NCBI GenBank assembly: GCA_949284695.1
Contig: CASDWJ010000019.1
Coordinates: forward strand, 1-64,000
Length of the DNA stretch: 64,000 bases
Origin: an uncultured Christensenella sp.
Lineage (GTDB): Bacteria > Bacillota > Clostridia > Christensenellales > UBA3700
Direction: 5' to 3'
The notes under the pieces were generated by a model that saw only the letters and a program-made list of their open reading frames with translations, ran no database searches and was not told the origin of the DNA. Made by a program: the position numbers and the translations under genes. This document shows positions 1 through 11,106 of this stretch, in pieces. Position 1 is the stretch's first letter, and every line of letters starts with the position of its first letter.

Positions 1-45
1 ACAAAGGAGGTTTTCTTTTGTCCATAGCTAAAGCCTTTTGATACG

Positions 46-69
46 CACCGACTTAGTCGGTGGTTTATT
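46..69 (+). terminator. Possible intrinsic terminator of an upstream gene
   Basis: CACCGAC and GTCGGTG form a 7-bp hairpin with a TTA loop, followed by GTTTATT. This would end a plus-strand transcript entering from the left edge. The U-tract is imperfect, so the call is tentative. Confidence 0.35.
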
Positions 70-75
70 GTTACA

Positions 76-108
76 CAAAAAAATACCGCTCCGAAAAACG
101 GAGCGGTA
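76..108 (-). terminator. Intrinsic terminator after rpsI
   Basis: TACCGCTCCG and CGGAGCGGTA form a perfect 10-bp stem with an A5 loop (T5 in the transcript). On the minus strand it is followed by seven Ts. It lies about 20 bases past the rpsI stop and ends the rplM-rpsI transcript. Confidence 0.9.
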
Positions 109-126
109 ACGATACCGATATAAAGG

Positions 127-540
127 TTATCTCTTGCTGAACTGCGGAGCTTTTCTCGCTTTCTTCAAGCCGTACTTCTTTCTCTCCTTGGTTCTTGAAT
201 CTCTGGTCAGGAAACCTGCCTTCTTGAGATCCGCCTTATAAGCCTCGTCCGCGAGAACGAGCGCTCTTGCGATGCCGTGTCTGATCGCGCCTGCCTGACC
301 GGTGAAACCGCCGCCGCAAACGTTGACGCAAACGTCGAACTTGCCGGTAGCTTCGACCAACTCGAGGGGCTGACGCACGATGAGTTTGAGCGTGTCGAGA
401 CCGAAATAGTTGTCGATATCTCTCTTGTTGATGGTGATAACGCCGCTGCCGCCGGGGATGAGTCTGACTCTTGCGATAGCCTTCTTTCTTCTGCCCGTAC
501 CCCAGTACTGAACCTTCTTCTTAGTCTTTTTAGTAGCCAT
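127..540 (-). CDS. rpsI: 30S ribosomal protein S9
   Basis: S9 of the small ribosomal subunit; its C-terminal tail reaches the P-site tRNA. The 137-residue product has the family features: the [14 protein letters not shown] start (about residues 12-25), the [19 protein letters not shown] core (about 76-94) and the basic tail ending in KAPQFSKR, whose last Arg contacts tRNA. A basic N-terminal extension of about ten residues is seen, as in some Firmicutes. It follows rplM by 18 bases, the usual bacterial pair, and is closed by a strong terminator. Confidence 0.97.
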   Translation of the reverse strand: MATKKTKKKVQYWGTGRRKKAIARVRLIPGGSGVITINKRDIDNYFGLDTLKLIVRQPLELVEATGKFDVCVNVCGGGFTGQAGAIRHGIARALVLADEAYKADLKKAGFLTRDSRTKERKKYGLKKARKAPQFSKR

Positions 541-558
541 ATCTCTTTACGCTCCTTA

Positions 559-987
559 TTAGAATTTCAATTCTTCGGGCTTCTGCGCCTCGTGATTGTG
601 CTCTGCTCCCGCGTAAACTCTGAGATGCTTGAGCATCTTTCTGCCGAGCGAGTTCTTGGGAAGCATGCCCTTGACTGCGAGCATAACTGCGGCTTCGGGC
701 TTGGTTTCCATAAGTTTCTTGTACTGGATCTGTTTGAGACCGCCGACGTAGCCGGTGTGGTAGGTGTGGAATTTCTTCTCGAGCTTCTTACCCGTCAGTA
801 CGACTTTCGCGCAGTTGACGACGATGACGTTGTCGCCGGTGTCGACGTTGGGGGTGTAGGTCGGCTTGTTTTTTCCTTTGAGAACGGAAGCGACGTTGGA
901 AGCGAGTCTACCGAGTACCATATCGGTAGCGTCTACAACGTACCACTTCTTCTGAATCTCTTCGGGCTTAGCCATATATGTCTTCAT
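559..987 (-). CDS. rplM: 50S ribosomal protein L13
   Basis: L13 is an early-assembling protein of the large subunit. The 142-residue product has typical length and motifs: [16 protein letters not shown] near the N-terminus, the GDNVIVVNC segment (about residues 51-59), the [15 protein letters not shown] stretch (about 70-84) and the [20 protein letters not shown] motif in the C-terminal third. It is preceded by GGAGG and by its own promoter, so the L13-S9 pair can be transcribed apart from the ecf-truA genes upstream on the same strand. Confidence 0.97.
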   Translation of the reverse strand: MKTYMAKPEEIQKKWYVVDATDMVLGRLASNVASVLKGKNKPTYTPNVDTGDNVIVVNCAKVVLTGKKLEKKFHTYHTGYVGGLKQIQYKKLMETKPEAAVMLAVKGMLPKNSLGRKMLKHLRVYAGAEHNHEAQKPEELKF

Positions 988-1075
988 GGTGAGACCTCCG
1001 TGTGTTATTCTTTGTCTTGCCGATATTCCGCTCGAGAGGGGCTATTCTTTCGCGTTTTTTCGTGCGTGCGTATTT

Positions 1076-1104
1076 ATATTATCAGTAAAGACCTTGCTTG
1101 TCAA
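1076..1104 (-). promoter_or_regulatory. Promoter of rplM-rpsI
   Basis: On the minus strand TTGACA (1099-1104) lies 17 bases from TAATAT (1076-1081), preceded by TG as an extended -10. It leaves an untranslated leader of about 80 bases before rplM. Firmicutes often carry an autoregulatory L13 leader here; I could not confirm its fold. Confidence 0.8.
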
Positions 1105-1167
1105 CGGTTTTTCAACGCGTTTTTTGAATTTTTTACAAAATTTTCCCGCCCGCAAATCTGCAACGCG

Positions 1168-1920
1168 TCAGACGTCGTACCCTTCGTAATAAACTTTTTC
1201 GAGACAGAGACCGCATCCTTCGAGCGTCTTACCTGCGTCGCTCCTCTTTTTGCTTGCGATGATGAGAGGGATCTGCTCTATCGCGAATCTGCCTCTGCCG
1301 AGATCTATCAGCGTACCCGTGATCGCCCTGACCATATTGTGAAGGAAGCCGTTGCCCGTATAATAAAATTCGAGCTGTCTGCCGTCCTCGGACACCTCTA
1401 TATGCACGTCGTAAAGCGTCCTGACGGTCGTCCTGACCTGCGCGCCCGACAGCATAAAACTTCTGAAGTCGTGCTCCCCCACGAAATACCTGCACGCCTC
1501 CTGCATAAGCGGCACGTCGAGATCGTAAAAACAGACGTGATTGTATTTTCTCTTTAGCGGGCTGTGTATTTTTGAAAGATATACGCGGTAGACGTATGTC
1601 TTTTTCTTCGCGCCGAAGCGGGCATGAAAATTCTCGTCCACCTTCACGCATTTCTTTATCGCAATATCCTCGGGCAGAAGCGGATTCATTCTCCAGCCGA
1701 AATCCGAACAGTCTATCTCGACGTTGCTGTCGAAATGCACGACCTGTCCGCGCGCGTGCACTCCCGCGTCCGTCCTGCCGCTCGCCGTCACGGTAATGCC
1801 GTGCTGAAGTTTTACCGAAAGCGCTTCCTCGAGCGCCTGCTGAACGGAAGGCAGACCGTCCTGCCTCTGAAAGCCGTGGTAATTACTGCCGTCGTATTCT
1901 ATAACAAGCGCGTATCTCAT
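1168..1920 (-). CDS. truA: tRNA pseudouridine(38-40) synthase TruA
   Basis: TruA converts uridines 38-40 of the tRNA anticodon arm to pseudouridine. The 250-residue product has the usual length. The catalytic aspartate is Asp51 in GRTDAGVHA (residues 48-56), and the conserved FYYTGNGFLHNMVRAI segment lies in the last third. Its ATG overlaps the end of ecfT by 4 bases (ATGA), so the two are translationally coupled. The order ecfA1-ecfA2-ecfT-truA-rplM-rpsI is a classical Firmicutes arrangement. Confidence 0.96.
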   Translation of the reverse strand: MRYALVIEYDGSNYHGFQRQDGLPSVQQALEEALSVKLQHGITVTASGRTDAGVHARGQVVHFDSNVEIDCSDFGWRMNPLLPEDIAIKKCVKVDENFHARFGAKKKTYVYRVYLSKIHSPLKRKYNHVCFYDLDVPLMQEACRYFVGEHDFRSFMLSGAQVRTTVRTLYDVHIEVSEDGRQLEFYYTGNGFLHNMVRAITGTLIDLGRGRFAIEQIPLIIASKKRSDAGKTLEGCGLCLEKVYYEGYDV

Positions 1921-2765
1921 GCGGCAAGCCCCTTGAAAAATTCCACTATATACGAGTCGACGCCGCCGACGAGGTATTTGTCGAGGAATATCAGCGTCGC
2001 GAAAGCGGCGACGATCAGGAACGCGATCGCGTCCTTATAAGTCAATCTGAGCACTTTCATCTTGGTGCGCTTTTCGGTCGCGTTGTAACAGCGCGCGTCG
2101 AGTGCGTCGGCAAGCTCGTCCGCTCTCCTTATCGCGCTGACGAAAAGAGGTATCAGCACGGGAAGCAGCGCCTTGACTTTTTTGACGAGTCCGCCCGTGT
2201 CTATCTCTGCGCCCCTCGCCTTTTGCGCCATCATTATCTTGTCCGTTTCGTCCATAAGACCGGGGATAAAGCGAAGCGCTATGCTCATGATAAGCGCGAT
2301 GTCGTGAACGGGTACGCCGATAAATTTCAGCGGCTTTAAAAGGCTCTCTATCGCGTCGGTCAGCTCCATCGGCGTGGTCGTGAAAGAAAGGAGCGAAGTC
2401 CCCATCACGAGCAAAGATATCCTAAGCGCCATCTTGATCGCGAAATCTATGCCGCCGAGCGTGATCTTTATCTTCCACCACTCGAAAAGCACCTTGCCGC
2501 TGTCGTAGAAGAATATGTTGATTATCGCGGTGAAAAGCATGATGAATATTATCGCTTTGACGCTTTTTATCAGATTCCTGAAAGGTATCCTGCTTATCAG
2601 GCATACGAGCGCGAGAAAGAGCGCGACGACCGCGTAGCCGACGTAGGAGACGACGAAGAATATCGTCACCATGAAGATGATCGAAAATATCACTTTCGCG
2701 CGCGGATCGAGCCTGTGAACGACCGAGCCCGTGGGATAATACTGACCGAAAGACACGTCTCTCAT
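1917..2765 (-). CDS. ecfT: ECF transporter transmembrane protein EcfT
   Basis: EcfT is the membrane scaffold of group II energy-coupling-factor vitamin and metal transporters; it links the two ATPases to exchangeable S-components. The 282-residue product has several hydrophobic segments (about 25-60, 70-88, 110-128, 155-170, 245-262). Its two coupling-helix signatures are Ala-Arg-Gly at 183-185 and Ala-Arg-Cys at 224-226; many relatives have Ala-Arg-Gly at the second. Four-base overlaps with ecfA2 upstream and truA downstream show operon coupling. No S-component gene is visible nearby. Confidence 0.95.
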   Translation of the reverse strand: MRDVSFGQYYPTGSVVHRLDPRAKVIFSIIFMVTIFFVVSYVGYAVVALFLALVCLISRIPFRNLIKSVKAIIFIMLFTAIINIFFYDSGKVLFEWWKIKITLGGIDFAIKMALRISLLVMGTSLLSFTTTPMELTDAIESLLKPLKFIGVPVHDIALIMSIALRFIPGLMDETDKIMMAQKARGAEIDTGGLVKKVKALLPVLIPLFVSAIRRADELADALDARCYNATEKRTKMKVLRLTYKDAIAFLIVAAFATLIFLDKYLVGGVDSYIVEFFKGLAA

Positions 2766-3724
2766 CGCTTATCCTCCCCGCTCTGCGTGCCATCATTCCC
2801 CCCGTCCGTGTCAAAATCGAACGCGTTGAAGCTGACGTCGGTTTTCACCGGTTTGTCCATATGTTTTTTATTGTATGCCGTCACTATCGCATAAAGCAGA
2901 TCGTTGAGCGAGACGACGTCTCCTTCGAGTTGAACGCCTCTCTCTCTCAGCTTTTGCGCGATCCTTACCGCCTTGGGTATTTCAAGACCGACCGCGTGCA
3001 GTTCGTCCGCATGTCTGAAAAGTTCGTTCATCGGCAGGTCGAACATGACTTTGCCGTCGTTGAAAACGACTATCCTGTTGGCAAAACGCGTGATCTCGTC
3101 AACGTCGTGGGAAATGACTATGACAGTCGGTGAACATTCCTTCTTGAGGCGGGTGATCAGCGACAATATCTGTTCTTTGCCGTACGGGTCGAGTCCCGCC
3201 GTAGGCTCGTCAAGTATAAGGACTTTGGGTTGCATAGCGATTATTCCCGCAATAGCGACCCTCCTTTTCTGCCCGCCCGAAAGCTCGAACGGCGCTCTGT
3301 CCTTTATATCGTCGTAGTCGAGCCCGACGAGTTCTATCGCCCTTTTTACGCGCCTTTTCACTTCCTCGTCGTCGAGCCCCATATTCTTGGGACCGAACGC
3401 GACGTCCTTCTCGACCGTGTCCTCGAAAAGCTGATATTCGGGATATTGGAACACCATTCCGACCGTACCGCGCAGTCTCCTCAGGTCGCTCTTGTTCTTC
3501 TTGTCGGGCACGAGTTTTATATCAAAAACGTCTATCTCGCCGCTCTGCAGTTTGAACAGCCCGTTGAGGTGCATGATGAACGTGGACTTGCCGCTGCCGG
3601 TATGCCCGATTATGCCGAGGAAATCCCCTTCGTTGATCGTCAGATTCACGCCTTTGAGCGCGTGTCTCTCGAAAGGAGTCTTCGCGCTGTAAACGTAATT
3701 GACGTCTCTTACAACAATCTGCAT
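2762..3724 (-). CDS. ecfA2: ECF transporter ATP-binding protein EcfA2
   Basis: One of the two cytoplasmic ATPases of the ECF energizing module. Walker A is GHTGSGKST (40-48), the Q-loop follows at FQYPEYQLF, the signature is LSGGQKRRV (148-156) and Walker B is VLILDEP (168-174). At 320 residues it is about 30 longer than usual; the extra part is an acidic, low-complexity C-terminal tail rich in Asp, Gly and Glu. It overlaps ecfA1 by 16 bases and ecfT by 4. Confidence 0.95.
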   Translation of the reverse strand: MQIVVRDVNYVYSAKTPFERHALKGVNLTINEGDFLGIIGHTGSGKSTFIMHLNGLFKLQSGEIDVFDIKLVPDKKNKSDLRRLRGTVGMVFQYPEYQLFEDTVEKDVAFGPKNMGLDDEEVKRRVKRAIELVGLDYDDIKDRAPFELSGGQKRRVAIAGIIAMQPKVLILDEPTAGLDPYGKEQILSLITRLKKECSPTVIVISHDVDEITRFANRIVVFNDGKVMFDLPMNELFRHADELHAVGLEIPKAVRIAQKLRERGVQLEGDVVSLNDLLYAIVTAYNKKHMDKPVKTDVSFNAFDFDTDGGNDGTQSGEDKR

Positions 3725-4551
3725 AAGCTGTCTACAAGCGCCTCCTCGTCCGTGATCGTGGGATCGACGTCCATTCCCGCCTTGGCAAGCGTGACCGCAA
3801 GCCTCGTCACGCAGGGAACGTCGAGTTTTATTTTCGTAAGCAGTTCGTACTCTTTGAATACGTCTGCGGGTCTGCCGTCAAGCATCACCTTGCCGTCATT
3901 CATCACTATAAGCCTGTCCGCTCCGAGAGCCTCGTCCATATAGTGAGTGATGTGGACGACGGTCATCTTTTCTTCTCGGTTGAGTTGTCTGACGACCGCC
4001 ATGACCTCGTCTCTGCCCTTGGGGTCGAGCATCGCGGTGGACTCGTCGAGCACCATTACGCGCGGCTTTATCGCAAGCACGCCCGCGATCGCAAGCCTCT
4101 GCTTCTGTCCGCCGCTCATCTTGAACGGGGTCGCGTGGCGGAATTCGCTCATTCCGACCTTTTCGAGCGCCCAGTCGACGCGACGGATTATCTCCTCGCG
4201 CGGTACTCCGAGATTTTCGGGACCGAAAGCGATGTCGTCCTCGACGTCTGTCGCGATCATCTGATTGTCGGGGTTCTGAAAGACCATGCCGACGCTCGAA
4301 CGCACGTCGAATATCCTCTTGTCGTCCGACGTGTCCACGCCGTAGACGAGCACTCTGCCCGAAGTCGGGGTCAGCAAGCCGTTGAGAAGTTTCGCCAGCG
4401 TGGATTTGCCGCTGCCGTTGTGTCCGACGAGCGCGACGAAAGAGCCTTCCTCTATATCGAGAGAAACGCCGTTCACCGCCTTATGCTCCTCGCCCTCGTT
4501 CGTCGGGTAGGAGAAAGACACGTTTTCGAGTTTTATCGCGATCTCAGCCAT
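3709..4551 (-). CDS. ecfA1: ECF transporter ATP-binding protein EcfA1
   Basis: The partner ATPase of EcfA2. Walker A is GHNGSGKST (43-51), the signature is MSGGQKQRL (from 145), and the Walker B/D-loop reads DESTAMLDP (169-177). The Ser after the catalytic Glu is typical of EcfA1, where EcfA2 has Pro. The length of 280 is usual. The start is supported by GAGGG eight bases upstream and a promoter immediately before it, making this the first gene of ecfA1-ecfA2-ecfT-truA. Confidence 0.95.
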   Translation of the reverse strand: MAEIAIKLENVSFSYPTNEGEEHKAVNGVSLDIEEGSFVALVGHNGSGKSTLAKLLNGLLTPTSGRVLVYGVDTSDDKRIFDVRSSVGMVFQNPDNQMIATDVEDDIAFGPENLGVPREEIIRRVDWALEKVGMSEFRHATPFKMSGGQKQRLAIAGVLAIKPRVMVLDESTAMLDPKGRDEVMAVVRQLNREEKMTVVHITHYMDEALGADRLIVMNDGKVMLDGRPADVFKEYELLTKIKLDVPCVTRLAVTLAKAGMDVDPTITDEEALVDSLCRLL

Positions 4552-4574
4552 GCTTTGCCCTCACAATATGTGAA

Positions 4575-4603
4575 ATTATACCACAAGGAGCGCCAAACCG
4601 CAA
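4575..4603 (-). promoter_or_regulatory. Probable promoter of the ecfA1 operon
   Basis: On the minus strand TATAAT (4575-4580) is preceded, 17 bases upstream, by TTGCGG (4598-4603). The -10 is perfect and the -35 partial. The predicted leader is only about 17-20 bases and carries GAGGG before the ecfA1 ATG. Confidence 0.6.
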
Positions 4604-4767
4604 ATATTTGACGCGCATTTACTCCGCGTGCGCAAAAACGCTTCCTCAAGCCTCTGCCCCGTCCTCGAAGGTTACTCCGCTATGCCCAGTTCGCTTACGT
4701 GCGACCGCGCGTTTAAGACTATGTTAAAAAAATTGCATACCGAAGCAGGTTATTTGGACTAAATTCA

Positions 4768-4796
4768 TTGACTTGCAAAACCCAATCCTATATAAT
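4768..4796 (+). promoter_or_regulatory. Promoter of the PFOR gene
   Basis: TTGACT (4768-4773), a 17-base spacer and TATAAT (4791-4796) form a near-consensus promoter about 80 bases before the PFOR ATG. The rest of the 4552-4877 gap shows no gene. Confidence 0.85.
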
Positions 4797-4844
4797 TACA
4801 TATGTGTGTGAAAGTAAAATAATATAAATATACACAAACTATAA

Positions 4845-8402
<3,558 letters not shown>

Positions 8403-8447
8403 ACGCTTCGCTTAGCAAGGGGCACCAAAATCCCGACGCTTAATCAA

Positions 8448-8477
8448 AGGGCTGTTCGCAAGGACAGCCCTTTTCAT
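8448..8477 (+). terminator. Intrinsic terminator of the PFOR gene
   Basis: AAGGGCTGT and ACAGCCCTT form a 9-bp stem with an 8-base loop, followed by TTTCAT. It lies 45 bases past the PFOR stop. Confidence 0.85.
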
Positions 8478-8558
8478 ATACGCTGTGATTTGTGTTTCCC
8501 CTTGCTTTATCCCCTCCGTGCTTCGACCTTACCCTGCGGCTTTCGGTCTCATAACGTA

Positions 8559-8590
8559 CTTTTCACAAAAAGCGTGGTTTTTGTGAAAAG
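8559..8590. repeat. Perfect 13-bp inverted repeat in the PFOR-fur gap
   Basis: CTTTTCACAAAAA and its exact complement are separated by GCGTGG. No U-tract follows on the plus strand, so it is not an ordinary plus-strand terminator. The rest of the 8478-8660 stretch is AT-rich with no gene seen. Confidence 0.7.
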
Positions 8591-8664
8591 AAATAGAATT
8601 TATACACGCTATTTGATCGGACGTAAATTTTTATTTAAATGTATTAGCAAAATCAATTTGTTGA

Positions 8665-8693
8665 TATAATCTTAATTGAGGTTAAATCTCAAT
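8665..8693 (+). promoter_or_regulatory. -10 box and operator-like dyad before the Fur-family gene
   Basis: TATAAT (8665-8670) is followed by a perfect dyad ATTGAG-N7-CTCAAT (8675-8693) that would cover the transcription start. The -35 is poor. Fur-family genes are often autoregulated; this dyad is not the canonical 7-1-7 Fur/PerR box, so binding by this protein is a guess. Confidence 0.5.
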
Positions 8694-8706
8694 AAGGAAA
8701 ATTGAC

Positions 8707-9095
8707 ATGATTCATAGAAAAACTATTCAAAACGCATTGGTCTTAGACACAGTGAAAAAACTTCATCGCCATGTAACTGCTGACGAAGTTTTTAAGAAAT
8801 TGTTAAAGATCATCCCAATATCGGGAGAGGGACTGTCTATCGCAACTTGCAAAAACTGAGCGAAACAGGTGAAATAAGAAAAGTTGAAGTGACAGAAGGC
8901 GCTGACTGTTACGGTTTTATAGTTCAGCCGCATTATCACATACGCTGTACAAAGTGCGGAAAGGTCTTTGACGTGGATATGCCTTATATAAAGGACTTAG
9001 AAGACAAAGTTAAAGATTTTCACGGTTTTTCCGAAGTCAGTCACGACATTATGTTCAAAGGGATCTGCCCCGCTTGTCGGGAAAAAAATAAATAA
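8707..9095 (+). pseudogene. Fur/PerR-family regulator with a single-base frameshift
   Basis: The ATG at 8707 opens a frame reading MIHRKTIQNALVLDTVKKLH and then HVTADEVF, the start of a Fur-type winged helix. Near 8790-8800 the frame shifts by one base; the next frame continues EIVKDHPNIGRGTVYRNL, the recognition helix, and then runs to 9095. The C-terminal half has the HYHIRCTKCG metal site and a second CxxC (CPAC), giving the structural zinc site. Restoring one A in the run at about 8790 would give an intact protein of about 130 residues. Either the gene is freshly broken or the base was lost in sequencing. It sits 18 bases before the PTPS-like gene with no terminator between, so it may control it. 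Confidence 0.8.
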
Positions 9096-9113
9096 TTTGA
9101 AGGAGATATCAAT

Positions 9114-9680
9114 ATGAGAAGTATCACTAAACTTGATCTTCAGTACGCACACAGATTTTACGGATTTAAGGGTGAAGCTCAATATCTGCACGGACACACG
9201 GGCGTGCTTACGATTGAAGTTGAAGACAGCGTCAACGAAGGCGTAAATATGGTTTTCCCCTGCAACGAAATTCAGAAAACGGCATGGGACGTTCTGAAAA
9301 ATTTCGATCATGCGCTTGTTTTAAGAGAAGACGACCCGCTTTTGCCCGCCATTCTCGACGTATACGAAAAACAAGGCATTAAGAACGGCTCGCCTCAGAA
9401 CACGATGAAAGGCGCAGCTTTTAAAACAGAGCTTGCAACGGCTTACCCTGATTGTCGCCTTGTAGTTACGAAAGAGACCATGACTGTCGAGGGCATGATA
9501 AAGATCGTATACAGTCTTCTTAAAGACAAACTAAACATTGCAAAGCTCACGTTTACCAGCGGTGTGAACGCGGCGAGCGCAGAATTTGACACGCATAATC
9601 AGATCGATCGCTGTCCTCTTTGCGGTATCGCGTTAAACACGAACGGAGTATGCCCGAAATGCGGGTATAAAAAGAACTGA
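9114..9680 (+). CDS. 6-pyruvoyl-tetrahydropterin synthase/QueD-like protein with C-terminal zinc ribbon
   Basis: QueD/PTPS enzymes convert dihydroneopterin triphosphate to a tetrahydropterin in queuosine or pterin synthesis. His13, His26 and His28 (in LHGHTG) match the zinc ligands, and KNFDHALVL (about 62-70) is the conserved downstream motif. The catalytic Cys usually four residues before the first His of HGH is Ala22 here, with Glu21 next to it, so canonical QueD activity is doubtful. The tail adds a CxxC-x9-CxxC zinc ribbon (Cys167, 170, 180, 183), making 188 residues against about 120-140 for the family. AAGGAG precedes the ATG. Base composition is AT-richer than in the flanks. Confidence 0.8.
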   Translation: MRSITKLDLQYAHRFYGFKGEAQYLHGHTGVLTIEVEDSVNEGVNMVFPCNEIQKTAWDVLKNFDHALVLREDDPLLPAILDVYEKQGIKNGSPQNTMKGAAFKTELATAYPDCRLVVTKETMTVEGMIKIVYSLLKDKLNIAKLTFTSGVNAASAEFDTHNQIDRCPLCGIALNTNGVCPKCGYKKN

Positions 9681-9703
9681 AAACCTGTCAATACCGATTT
9701 TAC

Positions 9704-9741
9704 AAAAGCGCAGTCTTAAACGGAAAGACTGCGCTTTTTAT
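9704..9741 (+). terminator. Intrinsic terminator after the PTPS-like gene
   Basis: AAAAGCGCAGTCTT pairs with AAGACTGCGCTTTT around a six-base loop, followed by TTATTT. It ends the fur-PTPS unit. Confidence 0.9.
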
Positions 9742-9823
9742 TTGAAAGGTCGATATCTGAATCAACTTGATACGGTATCCTTCAAGATCCGACTTCACCG
9801 CCAATACGGTTATCGTCAGATCG

Positions 9824-10285
9824 TCAAAGATATTCTCTGAGTCTGAGCCACTCCTCTTCTTTCCAGCCGCCTGCGTTGGCGGGAGAGGTGGAAGGAAGGC
9901 TTATGAAGTCTATCCCGGGATAGGCTTTTTTCGCGACCGCGTACGACTTTTTGCCGTTGCAGAACACCGCTTTGATATGCGTTGCCGCGAGGACGGCGGG
10001 GATATTGCTCGGCACGGCGTTTTTTATGTCGCTGTCGAGAGAGCCTTCTCTGTCGCAGGAGTATATGCTGTCCATCAGCGCGATGCCGTTTTCAAGAAGA
10101 AAAGCGCGCTTGCCGTCTATACTTTCTGGCACGGGCTTTCCCGTTATCTTTGCCATTGTAGACCAGAAGCGGTTCCTGGGGTGCATATAGTAGAATCCCT
10201 GTTTCAGGGATTCGACCGAAGCCATGCTCCCCAAAATAAGGATCTTGCTGTTTTTATCGTATATCGGCTTGAAGCTGTATATCAT
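9824..10285 (-). CDS. DNA-deoxyinosine (hypoxanthine) glycosylase, UDG superfamily
   Basis: Proteins of this family remove hypoxanthine or related deaminated bases from DNA to start base excision repair. The 153-residue product has the family signature: ILGSMASVESLKQGFYYMHP (about 16-35) and NRFW after it, then LPSTSPANAGG near the C-terminus. The start chosen (MIYSFKP, 10285) overlaps the preceding kinase gene by 4 bases; a longer open frame upstream to 10744 is only the antisense-frame shadow of that kinase. It is the last gene of a five-gene operon. Confidence 0.87.
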   Translation of the reverse strand: MIYSFKPIYDKNSKILILGSMASVESLKQGFYYMHPRNRFWSTMAKITGKPVPESIDGKRAFLLENGIALMDSIYSCDREGSLDSDIKNAVPSNIPAVLAATHIKAVFCNGKKSYAVAKKAYPGIDFISLPSTSPANAGGWKEEEWLRLREYL

Positions 10286-11106
10286 TTTATGAAAATATGC
10301 GTGCTGGGAGCGGCGCCCGACAAAATGTCGCTTATCGCGTATTTCGGGCTGGCGATATAGACTTCTGTGCCGTTCTCGAGCGGCGCTTTTATATATTCGA
10401 GCTTTGCGTAAGCGCCGTTGGCGCCCTCTCTCGAACTGCCGACGCACACTTTCTGATACTCGCATACCGCGTCTATCGTCTCGTAACTGTCCTTGCCGCA
10501 TATCTCGGGTATAAGCGTGGACGGGTCGCCCGGTACGCTGTAAATGCCGTCCGTCGACGTGAAGATGAGCAGCGTCTTGCACTTGACAAGACATGCTATC
10601 TGCGAAGCGGTCTCGTCGTTGTCGGCGCAATGCACGACGTGCTTTTTGCTTTTCATCAGATTCTGAAGTTCGGTCTTGACGATCTCCTCGCTGGAGAGCG
10701 GGTCGTTGTAGTTGATGATCGGGATAACGCCTTGCGCGGGGCAACGCAGAAGCAGCTTTTTGAGATATTCGCGCTTTGCGTCGTCATTGAAGTGCTGATG
10801 CTCTACGAGTATCTGTCTCAGCCCGTATCTGGGGTCTGTGAACTGCCTGTAATTGGACATAAGGATCGCCTGTCCCTGCGCCGCGTAGTCCGTCTTGACG
10901 TCCTCGTACGCGCCGATCAGTTCTCTGCCCGTGCGCCTTATGTAGTCGAGACGTCCTATCTCGGTCGCGCCGCTCGTGACCCATATATATCCGGGTCTGA
11001 GCTGACGGCTGATCTTGGCAATCACGTTGTAGTCGATGTCCCCCCACTTTTTGTTGACGAGAGCCATCGAGCCGACCTTGCCGACGAGTTCTATATCGAA
11101 AGTCAT
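10282..11106 (-). CDS. Amino-acid kinase family protein (glutamate 5-kinase-like)
   Basis: The fold matches the aspartokinase/glutamate-5-kinase/UMP-kinase superfamily, which phosphorylates carboxylates, carbamate or UMP. Seen are VTSGATEIGR (about 43-52), INYNDPLSSEE (about 131-141), CADNDETASQIACLV (about 160-174) and FTSTDGIYSVPGDP, matching the nucleotide-binding loop. No PUA domain is present. The substrate cannot be told. The start at 11106 is preferred over 11127 because AAAGGAG lies eight bases before it and it overlaps the upstream stop by 4 bases. The product is 274 residues. Confidence 0.75.
   Translation of the reverse strand: MTFDIELVGKVGSMALVNKKWGDIDYNVIAKISRQLRPGYIWVTSGATEIGRLDYIRRTGRELIGAYEDVKTDYAAQGQAILMSNYRQFTDPRYGLRQILVEHQHFNDDAKREYLKKLLLRCPAQGVIPIINYNDPLSSEEIVKTELQNLMKSKKHVVHCADNDETASQIACLVKCKTLLIFTSTDGIYSVPGDPSTLIPEICGKDSYETIDAVCEYQKVCVGSSREGANGAYAKLEYIKAPLENGTEVYIASPKYAISDILSGAAPSTHIFIK

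Noticed and set aside
988-1075. L13-leader riboregulator upstream of rplM
   Set aside because: The position is right, but I could not see a convincing conserved fold, so it is mentioned only with the promoter.
277-1557. 426-residue plus-strand frame over rpsI, rplM and truA
   Set aside because: Runs antisense to three confirmed genes and has no start signals or domains.
10286-10744. N-terminal extension of the glycosylase frame
   Set aside because: The added 150 residues are Arg/Gln-rich and lie in another frame of the amino-acid kinase gene; the ATGA overlap at 10285 gives the real start.
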